Source of the DNA: an uncultured Candidatus Melainabacteria bacterium
Lineage (GTDB): Bacteria; Cyanobacteriota; Vampirovibrionia; Gastranaerophilales; Gastranaerophilaceae
Direction of reading: 5' to 3'
Assembly (NCBI GenBank): GCA_934754515.1
Contig: CAKVIG010000004.1
Span: forward strand, 1-64,000
Length of the DNA: 64,000 bases
Below are positions 15,502-23,583 of this stretch, piece after piece. Position 1 is the stretch's first letter, and each line of letters starts with the position of its first letter. The notes below the pieces were generated by a model. The model was not told the origin of the DNA and ran no database searches. It worked only from the letters and a program-made list of their open reading frames with translations. A program made the position numbers and the translations under genes.

Positions 15502-16857
15502 ATGAAATACATTTGGCTTTATGTTGTAGCTATTGTAGCTTCCTTGGGCGGACTTTTATCAGGTTATGACACAGGCGTTATATCAGGAGCGTTGCTGTTT
15601 ATAAACGAAACTTGGATTTTGCCTGATACCCTACAGGGATTTTTAGTAAGTTCAGTTCTTATCGGAGCTGTAATAGGTGCTGCTACAAATGGCATTTTAG
15701 CCGATATATTCGGACGTAAAAAGATTATATTAGCAACTGCATTAATCTTTATTTTGGGTTCTGTAATGTGCGCATTTGCACCAAATGTATATATTCTGAT
15801 TATCTCAAGAATCTTTGTCGGCTTCGCGGTCGGTATCGTAAATTTTGTTGTTCCACTCTATCTTTCAGAAATTTCACCTAAAAATTTGCGCGGAACATTA
15901 GTTTCTTTGTATCAATGGGCAATTACATCAGGAATTTTATTTTCATACTTTATAAATGCCGCGTTTGCACAAGCTGTTTACAATTGGCGTTGGATGCTTT
16001 TCGCAGGCGTTCTTCCGGGATTAATTTTATTTGTTGGTATGTGTCTGATGTCAGATACACCAAGATGGCTTGTCAGCAAAAATAGAGAAGATGAAGCAAA
16101 GGATGTATTCAAAAAAATTGAACCTGATATAGACGCAGAAAAAGAAATTCAAGATATCAAAACAACTTTGAATTCTGAAAGTAAAGACAAAAAATTCATT
16201 TTTAAAAAATGGATGTTAATGCCATTTGTAGTTGGTATTGGCATTATGTTTGCGCAAATTTGTACAGGTATAAATACTATCATTTATTATGCACCTACAA
16301 TTTTTAAAACTGCAGGTTTTGACAGCAACCTTACCGCAATTTATGCAACAACAGGTATTGGTGTTGTTAACTTTATAATGACAGTCGTTGCAGTATTCTT
16401 CACAGACAAAATAGGAAGAAAACCGCTTCTTTATTTCGGTTTAAGCGGTGTAATGTTAAGTTTGTTTGCCCTTGGAACTTCATTTGCGTTTGCAAACATT
16501 TTAGGTTCAAATTTAAAATGGGTAGCTGTAGGAAGCCTTATTACCTACATAGTTTGTTTTGCAATGAGCCTCGGACCAATCGGCTGGATACTCGTGTCAG
16601 AAGTATTCCCCCTAAAAATAAGAGGAATTGCGATGAGCATTTGTACCGTTTCAAACTTCGCATTCAACTTTTTTGTAGTAGGAAGTTTCCCAATTCTATT
16701 ACACAGAATTGGCGGTGCTTGGACATTTTGGATGTTTGGCGCGGTTTCACTCTTTTGCATAATTTTTGTTTACTTCTTTGTTCCGGAAACAAAAGGAATC
16801 TCACTGGAACAAATTGAGTCAAATTGGCGCAAAGGAATAGCACCTAGAAATTTTTAG
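15502..16857 (+). CDS. Sugar porter family MFS transporter
   Basis: A 451-residue, 12-helix transporter of the sugar porter family (proton symport of xylose, galactose, arabinose or glucose). Signatures are GYDTGVISGALLFI in helix 1, DIFGRKK and DKIGRKP in the two A-motif loops, and SDTPRWLV (usually PESPRWL). GINTIIYYAPTIF is in helix 7 and VPETKGISLEQIE at the C-terminus. Sugar specificity cannot be told. The next gene on the opposite strand, deoC, overlaps it by 4 bp tail to tail, so they are not an operon. Confidence 0.93.
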   Translation: MKYIWLYVVAIVASLGGLLSGYDTGVISGALLFINETWILPDTLQGFLVSSVLIGAVIGAATNGILADIFGRKKIILATALIFILGSVMCAFAPNVYILIISRIFVGFAVGIVNFVVPLYLSEISPKNLRGTLVSLYQWAITSGILFSYFINAAFAQAVYNWRWMLFAGVLPGLILFVGMCLMSDTPRWLVSKNREDEAKDVFKKIEPDIDAEKEIQDIKTTLNSESKDKKFIFKKWMLMPFVVGIGIMFAQICTGINTIIYYAPTIFKTAGFDSNLTAIYATTGIGVVNFIMTVVAVFFTDKIGRKPLLYFGLSGVMLSLFALGTSFAFANILGSNLKWVAVGSLITYIVCFAMSLGPIGWILVSEVFPLKIRGIAMSICTVSNFAFNFFVVGSFPILLHRIGGAWTFWMFGAVSLFCIIFVYFFVPETKGISLEQIESNWRKGIAPRNF

Positions 16858-17501
16858 CTTACAATTTTAACGCCTGAGCTTGTGCCAAGTCTTACTGCAC
16901 CTGCTTCAATCATTTTCAAAGCAGCTTCTTTGTCTCTAATTCCGCCTGATGCTTTAACTTGCATGCCTGCATCTTTAACAGTATTAAACATTAAAGCTAC
17001 ATCTTCTGCTTTTGCGCCAACACCGTTTTTCACAAAGCCTGTAGAAGTTTTAACCAAATCGGCTTTAGCTTCTATACACAATTCACAAGCCTTTTTGATT
17101 TCGTCTTGAGCAAGCAAATCAGTTTCTAAAATTACTTTCAAATTGTGACCTTGGCAAGCACCTTTGATTGCAGAAATTTCGTCAACAATCGCATCATAAG
17201 CTTTATCTTTTAATAACCCAACATTGATTACCATGTCAATTTCATCAGCACCGTTTTTAATCGCGTCAATTGTTTCCAAGATTTTAACTTCTTTTGTATT
17301 TTGTCCTAAAGGGAAACCAATTACGGTAACAACTTTAACATCACTGTTTTTTAAGTATTCTTTTGCGTATTTTACGTTGCAAGGATTTACGCAAACTCCA
17401 AGAAAATCATATTGAATAGCTTCGTCCAACAATTTTGTAATTTCTGGTTTTGTTGCGTCTTGTTTTAGTAATGTATGTTCGATGTATTTGTTTAAATTCA
17501 T
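16854..17501 (-). CDS. deoC: Deoxyribose-phosphate aldolase
   Basis: A 215-residue class I aldolase that cleaves 2-deoxyribose-5-phosphate to acetaldehyde and glyceraldehyde-3-phosphate in nucleoside breakdown. The Schiff-base lysine is Lys151 in LVKTSTGF. Other landmarks are HTLLKQDAT, VIGFPLG, EIDMVINVG, LKVILETDLL and KASGGIRD. The length is normal. AAAGG lies ahead of the ATG. The purine nucleoside phosphorylase at 38.7 kb could feed the same pathway; phosphopentomutase is not seen. Confidence 0.96.
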   Translation of the reverse strand: MNLNKYIEHTLLKQDATKPEITKLLDEAIQYDFLGVCVNPCNVKYAKEYLKNSDVKVVTVIGFPLGQNTKEVKILETIDAIKNGADEIDMVINVGLLKDKAYDAIVDEISAIKGACQGHNLKVILETDLLAQDEIKKACELCIEAKADLVKTSTGFVKNGVGAKAEDVALMFNTVKDAGMQVKASGGIRDKEAALKMIEAGAVRLGTSSGVKIVS

Positions 17502-17528
17502 GATGTGCCTTTCTTTTTAATGTTTATA

Positions 17529-17655
17529 ATACCCTCTCCCGCCTTCGGCACCCTCCCCCGAGGGGAGGGAACTAACGACCCTCAATTTTTGCAAATTTAC
17601 ATGCGATAGGTTAACGCATTTCACTCCCTCCCTCGGGGGAGGGGAGAGGGTGTTA
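17529..17655. repeat. Family A intergenic palindrome
   Basis: The arms ACCCTCTCCCGCC and GGGGAGAGGGTGTTATTAAT enclose a UUCG tetraloop hairpin (GCCTTCGGC) and CCTCCCCCGAGGGGAGG. An unrelated A/T-rich core follows, then CTCCCTCGGGGGAGG. The element fills the whole deoC-uppP gap and touches the uppP stop. Confidence 0.85.
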
Positions 17656-18495
17656 TTAATTAATACTAAAAAATACCGCTGTCACAACGCCCATAATCAA
17701 GCAATAATACCCAAATATTCCCAACGAAAATTTAGAAACAAACTTCAAGAAATATTTGATACATAAATAACCGACAATTCCTGAAACAATAGTTCCTGCA
17801 ATTATTGCCGTCCAATTGTATGTCACAACTTCCGCAAAATCCAATTTAACTAACGGATAAACCATTGAAGCACCTAAAATTATTGGAATGCTTAACAAAA
17901 ATGAGTATCTTGCGGAGGTAGTTCTATCTGAACCGCTCAAAAGCCCTGTTGCAATCGTCAAACCTGAACGAGAAAAACCCGGAAGTGCTGCAAGCCCTTG
18001 TGCAATTGCCATCAATATAGAGCTTTTTAGGGTAATATCTTTTTTGTCAGAATGTCTTTTTGCCCAAGCTTCGCTAAACAAAAGCAAAATGCCTGTACCG
18101 ATTAACAAGCCACCGACAATTGCAGGCTTGAATACTAAAAACTCTGCAACTTCGTTCAAAGGAAATGCAATCAAAACGGTAATTATTGTGCCTAAAAAGA
18201 TATAAACGCCTGTTTTAAAATCCTTAGAAGAATAATCTTTGTTTTTTAGCCCAAAATAAAGTGCTTTTAAGATTGCCCAAATTTCTTTTCTAAAGAAAAT
18301 CAAAACCGCAATTAAAGTGCCTAAGTGCAACATAATATCAAGAAAAACTTCCTGATTAGATTCTTGTACAATTTCAATTCCTTTAAACACCTTGTAAAAA
18401 TTAGAAGTAAACACAAGATGTGCAGAACTTGAAATTGGCAAAAATTCGCTCAAACCTTGCACAATTCCCATTAATATTGATTGTATTAAATCCAT
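17656..18495 (-). CDS. uppP: Undecaprenyl-diphosphate phosphatase
   Basis: A 279-residue BacA-type membrane enzyme with about eight helices. It dephosphorylates undecaprenyl diphosphate to recycle the lipid carrier of cell-wall synthesis, and confers bacitracin tolerance. Both catalytic signatures are present: GLSEFLPISSSAHL near residue 14 and PGFSRSGLTIATG around residue 170. GAGGGG precedes the ATG. The upstream gene ends only 8 nt away on the same strand, so the two are co-transcribed. A PAP2-type phosphatase at 51.7 kb may overlap in function. Confidence 0.96.
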   Translation of the reverse strand: MDLIQSILMGIVQGLSEFLPISSSAHLVFTSNFYKVFKGIEIVQESNQEVFLDIMLHLGTLIAVLIFFRKEIWAILKALYFGLKNKDYSSKDFKTGVYIFLGTIITVLIAFPLNEVAEFLVFKPAIVGGLLIGTGILLLFSEAWAKRHSDKKDITLKSSILMAIAQGLAALPGFSRSGLTIATGLLSGSDRTTSARYSFLLSIPIILGASMVYPLVKLDFAEVVTYNWTAIIAGTIVSGIVGYLCIKYFLKFVSKFSLGIFGYYCLIMGVVTAVFFSIN

Positions 18496-18503
18496 TTTCC
18501 CCT

Positions 18504-19499
18504 CTACCCTTCCAAACTACTTACAGGACGCACACTGCAAAATTGGCTCAAAATCGTGAATTTACCCGAATGTACAGGCTCTTTTATAACTCTTGCAGAA
18601 GAATTTGTCAGCACGATTTGGTTTTGCGTACATTCAAATTTATGCTCCAAGAATAGTTTTTCGTCTTTTTCGCCAAGCTGTGTGTATTTTTTTGTCTTAA
18701 TATACAAATTAAAATCTTTTTTACGCTTCTTCAATTGCGCTTGCGCAAAACTTATAATTGAAAATATATCCAATTCAACCCAAGAAGATTGAACAATATC
18801 TAAAATAAAGTTTTCATTATCCGCGCTCTGTATTGAAATATAGCAAGAAATATTTTTGCTTTTTTTATCTTCAATTACATATTTGTATTCGCTAAAATAC
18901 GAAAGACCTTTGAACAAGATTTCTTTAAATTCCTTTGCATCACGACTCAAAAGCGGACGGAAATGTGGAAGTAAAGATTCATTGTACAAATTTGCCACTG
19001 TAGGTGAATCTGAATTCCTAAATTCACGAAAATCTTTTTTATTAAATTCTGATTCAATATTATTTACTTTCCACAATTTTTCATAAGAAATTTGTGTGAA
19101 ATTGCATTTTGCAACAAAAAGTCGAACAAGCTCAGGTAAAAAGTCATCAATTTTAACTACAAAAGACGATGCACCCATTGCTTTATATTTAGAAACCACG
19201 TATTGAATAAGTTCTCCCGCGTCATCGTAGCAATTTTCTTCAAAAAACAATCTTTGAATTTCCATTTTTCTGAGCGGACATCTTGATGGCGCAACCGTAA
19301 TCAAACCTTTGATTTCTTTTTTGTCTTTTAAAACGTATGTTTCAGGTAAAAATTTAAACCTCAAAGGAAGTAAATGATGCAGTGGAATAAGCGGATTAAA
19401 CATAATATGGCTGATATACTTATCTCTATTGTTGAGAAAAGAAATCATTTCCTGCATTCTTTTTTTATCAAAATAATAAAGCTTTCTAATCTTCCTCAT
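18504..19499 (-). CDS. GNAT-like acetyltransferase candidate
   Basis: A 331-residue protein of unclear function. The N-terminal half has a RKMEIQRLFFEENCYDDAGE stretch, followed by a helix and a strand pair (GASSFVVKIDDF) that resemble an acetyltransferase fold. The second half begins DSPTVANLYNESLLPHFRPL and looks like a second such domain, so a tandem GNAT arrangement is possible. No acetyl-CoA loop can be named with certainty. It has a textbook extended -10 box (TGCTATAAT) 6 nt before the ATG and no ribosome site. It runs into uppP. Confidence 0.55.
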   Translation of the reverse strand: MRKIRKLYYFDKKRMQEMISFLNNRDKYISHIMFNPLIPLHHLLPLRFKFLPETYVLKDKKEIKGLITVAPSRCPLRKMEIQRLFFEENCYDDAGELIQYVVSKYKAMGASSFVVKIDDFLPELVRLFVAKCNFTQISYEKLWKVNNIESEFNKKDFREFRNSDSPTVANLYNESLLPHFRPLLSRDAKEFKEILFKGLSYFSEYKYVIEDKKSKNISCYISIQSADNENFILDIVQSSWVELDIFSIISFAQAQLKKRKKDFNLYIKTKKYTQLGEKDEKLFLEHKFECTQNQIVLTNSSARVIKEPVHSGKFTILSQFCSVRPVSSLEG

Positions 19500-19505
19500 A
19501 AGAAG

Positions 19506-19514
19506 ATTATAGCA
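19506..19514 (-). promoter_or_regulatory. Leaderless promoter
   Basis: TGC plus TATAAT on the minus strand; the box ends 6 nt before the ATG at 19499. This is the clearest minus-strand case of the pattern. Confidence 0.7.
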
Positions 19515-19531
19515 TATAAAAAATTGTTGTC

Positions 19532-20467
19532 TTATTGTTTTAAATACTTATTTTCAATCAACTTTTTCAAAGCTTTCGCGTTAACTGCCTGCGGTTCAAG
19601 CTCAATAATTTTATCTAAATTTGCAACAGCTTCTTTATACAAACCTAAATTCTTTTGTATTGCTGCAATTGAATAATAAGCGTCAATAAATTTTGAATCC
19701 AAAGCAACTGCCGATACAAAATCATCTAGTGCTTGTTTCGGATTAGTTTTGAATAAAAGCTGACCACGATTAAAATATGCATCAACCATATTTTTATTCA
19801 ATTTGATAGCGTTTGTATAATTTTCAAAAGCTTCATCGGTTTTGTTTAAACTATGATAGCAAATTGCCTTGTAAAAATATGCAAGTTCTGCATTTTCATT
19901 AAGTTTTAAAACTTCATCAAAACTTTTTATCGCATCAGGAAAATTTCCTTCATTTACATCCGTTATACCAAGGCTCAAATAATATTTTTCTTCAAAACCT
20001 TTATCATCCTTCATACAAACCGTTTGGAACAACTGTGCTTTGTTATCCAATGCCATTTGGAATTTCGGATTCAGAAGAATTGCTTTATTGTAATCTTCTA
20101 ACGCGCCTTTGTAGTTTTGTTGTTTAAATTTTGTATATCCGCGATTATTAAAAGCCAATGCACATTTTGAATCAAGTTTAATTGCTTTATCATAATCTTT
20201 GATAGAGGCATCATAATTTCCAAGCTCATTATTTACAAGCCCTCTATTTATCCAAGCGTCTAAATATTTCTCATTCAAATTTAGTGCTTGAGTATATAAT
20301 TCTAATTTTTTGTTTAAATCTTTTGTAATTAGAGCAAGGTAGAAATAATATTCTTCTCTTAAACCTACGCGTTTTAAGTCGTTTTCAATAAGCTTTCTTG
20401 CTGTTTCTAAATCATTTGCATTCAATGCAGAAGATATTTTGTTTAAAATTTTATTTTTGTCTTTCAT
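19532..20467 (-). CDS. Cytoplasmic TPR-repeat protein
   Basis: A 311-residue protein built of about seven tetratricopeptide repeats, for example AWINRGLVNNELGNYDASIK, AFNNRGYTKFKQQNYKGALE and AYFNRGQLLFKTNPKQALDD. There is no signal peptide, so it is a cytoplasmic protein-binding scaffold of unknown partner. I start it at MKDKNKIL (20467), where TGT plus TAAACT lies 7 nt ahead; a longer frame would begin upstream inside that promoter. It ends 33 nt before the start of the GNAT-like gene. Confidence 0.85.
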   Translation of the reverse strand: MKDKNKILNKISSALNANDLETARKLIENDLKRVGLREEYYFYLALITKDLNKKLELYTQALNLNEKYLDAWINRGLVNNELGNYDASIKDYDKAIKLDSKCALAFNNRGYTKFKQQNYKGALEDYNKAILLNPKFQMALDNKAQLFQTVCMKDDKGFEEKYYLSLGITDVNEGNFPDAIKSFDEVLKLNENAELAYFYKAICYHSLNKTDEAFENYTNAIKLNKNMVDAYFNRGQLLFKTNPKQALDDFVSAVALDSKFIDAYYSIAAIQKNLGLYKEAVANLDKIIELEPQAVNAKALKKLIENKYLKQ

Positions 20468-20522
20468 GATTTTCAGTTTAACACAAAAATCGGGCAATTT
20501 AACCGCCCGATTTAGTTATTGT

Positions 20523-20736
20523 ACTTTCACCTCACCCTAGCCCTCTCCTGTAAGGAGAGGGAATAACCAAGACTTGTTTATTAAAATAAGATATAAATCT
20601 TGAACAACTTTAATTCGTTCCCTCTCCTTACAGGAGAGCGGATTTTCGGTAGGGCGTAAGCCCGTAAGGTGGAGGTCGGAGGTTACTCCGCCGACACCCC
20701 GAATAATCCAAGACAGGGTTAGGGTGAGGTGTCAAT
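20523..20736. repeat. Family B composite palindrome
   Basis: Terminal inverted arms CACCTCACCCTAGCCCTCTC and GGTTAGGGTGAGGTG enclose several nested hairpins. These are CCCTCTCC/GGAGAGGG pairs, GTAGGGCGTAAGCCC (20649-20663, a GTAG-headed hairpin) and TCGGAGGTTACTCCGCCGA. Copies with the same ends and different cores lie at 55051-55178 and 58287-58421. It resembles a MITE or a nested insertion of smaller palindromes. Confidence 0.85.
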
Positions 20737-20743
20737 CATGATT

Positions 20744-21490
20744 TTATTTTACAAAGAATGTTGCATTAACATTTGCATTAATTTTTACAACACCACCGGA
20801 AATCGAAGTTGGTGAACTTCCGGCTGCACTATCCGCTACGGCTGAAAGCATATTTTTTGCCATGTATAATCTTGGAGCGTTATTATTGTTTGCATTACAG
20901 CTTAAATCAAAAGATTTAATGCCATCAAGAGTTGCAGAAAGATTTTTTGCAACAACGCCTGCTCTTGTTTTAGCTTTTTGAGTTGCAATTCCTAACAATT
21001 GGTCGCATTGTGAGTCATAATTTGAAACAGAGAAAGTTAAGTTGTCAACATTAGTAGCTCCTGCTTCTATTGCTTTATCAATCATAGTCCCAACTTTGTC
21101 TAAAGATTTTGTATGAATAATTACACGGTTAGAAACTTCGTATTTGTCAAGATTTCTCTTGCTTCCTGAATAAGAATAAATCGGAGATGCACTAAAATCT
21201 GCTGTTTTAATATAATCGCCATTATCGGTTTTCAACATTGATTTAAGCGTGGATAAAACTCTATCAGAAGTTTCTTTATTTAAAACTGTTGCTTTTTGCA
21301 TCGATTTTGTGTCAGATGTTACAACTGCAAAAGAAATTTCAACAACATCCGGCGCAATTTCAGTGTTTGCGGAAGTTGATACATGAATCATTCCTCTTTC
21401 GGGTGTAGTTTGAGTCACAGCTTGAGTTGAAAGAGTTGCGCAACCTGCTAAAAGACTTAATACAGTAATCGCTAATAAAGTTTTTTTCAT
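20744..21490 (-). CDS. SIMPL (DUF541) domain lipoprotein
   Basis: A 248-residue exported lipoprotein. The N-terminus MKKTLLAITVLSLLAGC carries a lipobox with Cys17 as the lipid-modified residue. The rest is a SIMPL/DUF541 domain, beginning ISTSANTEI-like (MIHVSTSANTEIAPDVVEIS) and including YEVSNRVIIHTKSLDKVGTM, typical of the family. Members such as BP26 form channel-like oligomers at the envelope; the function is not settled. GGAGGAT precedes the ATG. It is a single gene behind a family B element. Confidence 0.88.
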   Translation of the reverse strand: MKKTLLAITVLSLLAGCATLSTQAVTQTTPERGMIHVSTSANTEIAPDVVEISFAVVTSDTKSMQKATVLNKETSDRVLSTLKSMLKTDNGDYIKTADFSASPIYSYSGSKRNLDKYEVSNRVIIHTKSLDKVGTMIDKAIEAGATNVDNLTFSVSNYDSQCDQLLGIATQKAKTRAGVVAKNLSATLDGIKSFDLSCNANNNNAPRLYMAKNMLSAVADSAAGSSPTSISGGVVKINANVNATFFVK

Positions 21491-21585
21491 ACTAATCCTC
21501 CATGTTTTCTTATAATTATAAACGATTATAAAATAAAATTGTTCATTTTTTGGGGCAAAATTAGAAAATTCACATCTTTACATTT

Positions 21586-21594
21586 TGTTATAAT
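21586..21594 (+). promoter_or_regulatory. Extended -10 promoter of murA
   Basis: TGT plus TATAAT. The predicted start of transcription falls at the ATG at 21601, giving murA a leader of about 25 nt that holds GGAGGA. Confidence 0.65.
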
Positions 21595-21625
21595 AATTGT
21601 ATGATTATAATAGATTGGAGGAATT

Positions 21626-22951
21626 TTGGCAGAGAAATTCAAAATACAAGGTGGAGAAACTCTTAAGGGTGAAGTTTCAATCGGTGGCGCAAAAAACGCT
21701 GTATTAAAACTTTTAGCAGCAACCATTCTTGTTAAAGGCAAAACAAAAATCTACAATGTACCTCAACTTACCGACGTTGAGATTATGCTAAATGTACTTT
21801 CCGATTTAGGCGCAAGCTACATTTACGATAAAAAAGAAAAATCTGTCGAAATTGATGCCTCAAATATTTCATCAATAACTGCTAAGTATGAACTCGTTAG
21901 TAAAATGAGAGCTTCATTTATCATCTTAGGTGCATTGATGTCACGTTGCCGAGAAGCTATTGTAGCACTACCCGGTGGTTGCGCTATCGGCGAACGTAGA
22001 GTAGATTTTCACATTAAAGGTTTAGAAGCGTTAGGCGCAACTATAAAAATAGAAAACGGTTATGTACACGCGAGAGCTTCAAAACTTGTAGGTGCAGATA
22101 TTTATTTAGATATCCCGTCAGTTGGTGCGACTGAAAACTTGATGTTAGCTGCTATTTTAGCAGAAGGGGCAACAAGAATTCAAAACGCTGCTCAAGAACC
22201 TGAAATTGTTGATTTGGCAAACTTCTTGAACACAATCGGTGCGGATGTTACAGGTGCCGGCACTTCTGAAATCCTGATTAACGGAGTTAAGGCTGAAAAC
22301 TTACATTCAGCAGAATACACAACAATTCCTGACAGAATTGAAGCGGGAACATTTATGGCTGCTGTTGTTGCAACAAGAGGTAAGGCTATAATAAGAAATG
22401 TTTATCCTGCACATTTAACTTTCTTTAATGACAAGTTAATCAAAATGGGGGCAAGTATTAAGTTGGTTGAACCTACAACAATTGAAGTCAGCTGCAAAAA
22501 CAGATTACAATCTATCAATTTTGTAACTCAACCTTATCCGGGATTCCCGACAGATTTGCAAGCGATTGCAATGACACTTTTGACAACATCAAACGGTGTT
22601 GGCATTATTACCGAAAGCTTGTACGAAAACAGATTTATGCAAGTGCCTGACTTGAGAAGAATGGGCGCAGATATTCATCAAGACAGAAACCATGCCATTG
22701 TTAAAGGCGTTAAACATTTAACGGGTGCTACAGTAGCAGCAAGTGATTTGAGAGCAGGTGCAGCTTTAGTTATCGCAGGTTTGATGGCTCAAGGTGAAAC
22801 TATCGTGGAAAAATTACACCACATAGATAGAGGCTACGAAGAATTTGAGTACAAGATTAGAAATCTTGGCGGTAAAATTTACAGATATGATGATTCAGAA
22901 GCAGGTATAGACCAGATTACAGCTTCTCAAATACAAAATGGGAGAATTTAA
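21626..22951 (+). CDS. murA: UDP-GlcNAc enolpyruvyl transferase
   Basis: A 441-residue enzyme for the first committed step of peptidoglycan synthesis, transferring enolpyruvate from PEP to UDP-GlcNAc. The active-site loop LPGGCAIGERRVD holds Cys119, the residue attacked by fosfomycin, so sensitivity is expected at this position. Other landmarks are GGAKNAVLK at residues 20-28 and PDRIEAGTFM. The start is TTG, set by GGAGGA six nt upstream. A short leaderless frame starts at 21601 and overlaps the TTG in another frame. The stop overlaps the ATG of the next gene (TAATG). Confidence 0.95.
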   Translation: MAEKFKIQGGETLKGEVSIGGAKNAVLKLLAATILVKGKTKIYNVPQLTDVEIMLNVLSDLGASYIYDKKEKSVEIDASNISSITAKYELVSKMRASFIILGALMSRCREAIVALPGGCAIGERRVDFHIKGLEALGATIKIENGYVHARASKLVGADIYLDIPSVGATENLMLAAILAEGATRIQNAAQEPEIVDLANFLNTIGADVTGAGTSEILINGVKAENLHSAEYTTIPDRIEAGTFMAAVVATRGKAIIRNVYPAHLTFFNDKLIKMGASIKLVEPTTIEVSCKNRLQSINFVTQPYPGFPTDLQAIAMTLLTTSNGVGIITESLYENRFMQVPDLRRMGADIHQDRNHAIVKGVKHLTGATVAASDLRAGAALVIAGLMAQGETIVEKLHHIDRGYEEFEYKIRNLGGKIYRYDDSEAGIDQITASQIQNGRI

Positions 22952-23283
22952 TGAGTCCGGCTTACAAAAGATGGTACGATCATGACCCAAAATTATTGGA
23001 AGTTATAGAGCTTTTAAAAAATTATCAAGATGAACTTAGAGAACACGCGGTTGTGTTCTTGGATAAGTTGGAACAAAAAGTTTCTAAGGAAGCTTTAGAC
23101 AGATTTTATGATTTGGTAAAACCTGTAAACGGCAGTCGTTGGTATGATAAAGACCCGATTATTTCTAAGACTGTTGAAATTTTGAGAGTTGTACCGCCAG
23201 AAGTTCAGAGTGCTTGCGCTGAAAGATTTATTGCAGCATTAAAAGAAAAGGGTATCAATTACGAAAGCCCAAATCATAATTAG
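22951..23283 (+). CDS. Small duplicated protein coupled to murA
   Basis: A 110-residue soluble protein of unknown family with an internal duplication. RWYDHDPKLLEVIELLKNY (residues 7-25) is repeated as RWYDKDPIISKTVEILRVV (about 63-81), each followed by an acidic, helical stretch. The ATG overlaps the murA stop, so the two are translated together. This suggests a role tied to MurA or cell-wall precursor supply, but that is inference only. A strong terminator follows it. Confidence 0.75.
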   Translation: MSPAYKRWYDHDPKLLEVIELLKNYQDELREHAVVFLDKLEQKVSKEALDRFYDLVKPVNGSRWYDKDPIISKTVEILRVVPPEVQSACAERFIAALKEKGINYESPNHN

Positions 23284-23292
23284 ATTTATTCA

Positions 23293-23322
23293 AAAAACAG
23301 ACCCCGATAAAGGTCTGTTTTT
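23293..23322 (+). terminator. Intrinsic terminator of the murA operon
   Basis: An 11-bp perfect stem, AAAAACAGACC / GGTCTGTTTTT, around CCGATAAA, with a T-run on the plus strand. Confidence 0.9.
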
Positions 23323-23328
23323 AAGTTA

Positions 23329-23465
23329 ATGGTGCAAAAAATTGCACCCTACTTTTCTAAATTGAAAATGGATAATGGACAATAGAAAATTATTTAAAAC
23401 AATTTTCCATTTTCTACTTTCAATTTTCCATTAAAGAAGTAGGGTGCAATTCTTTGCACCATTAA
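23329..23465. repeat. GTAG-headed REPIN-like element (family D), full length
   Basis: Outer copies GGTGCAAAAAATTGCACCCTAC and GTAGGGTGCAATTCTTTGCACC sit head-inwards. Inside is a second inverted repeat of the ATTGAAAATGGA / TCCATTTTC kind. The inner part also occurs alone at 52975-53045 and in part at 50661-50700. A short version, with little core, is at 57474-57540. The 300-nt murA-mfd gap holds this, the terminator and the hairpin before mfd. Confidence 0.85.
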
Positions 23466-23536
23466 CTTTATATAAAATATTACCAAATTGAAAAACTCCC
23501 ATATTTACGTTAAAATCTTGTTTGATTAACAAATAG

Positions 23537-23571
23537 GTAGGTCGTGTTGAACGATTGAAATTCAACACGAC
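23537..23571. repeat. GTAG-headed hairpin before mfd
   Basis: GTAG is followed by an 11-bp perfect stem, GTCGTGTTGAA / TTCAACACGAC with loop CGATTGAAA. It has the same head as families C and D but a different stem. It ends 12 nt before the mfd ATG and could affect translation. Confidence 0.75.
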
Positions 23572-23583
23572 AAAAATAAGATT

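Noticed and set aside
23329..23465. Possible CRISPR-like array or riboswitch
   Set aside because: Only two outer units in inverted orientation and a foldback core; no direct repeats with unique spacers, and no known aptamer pattern.
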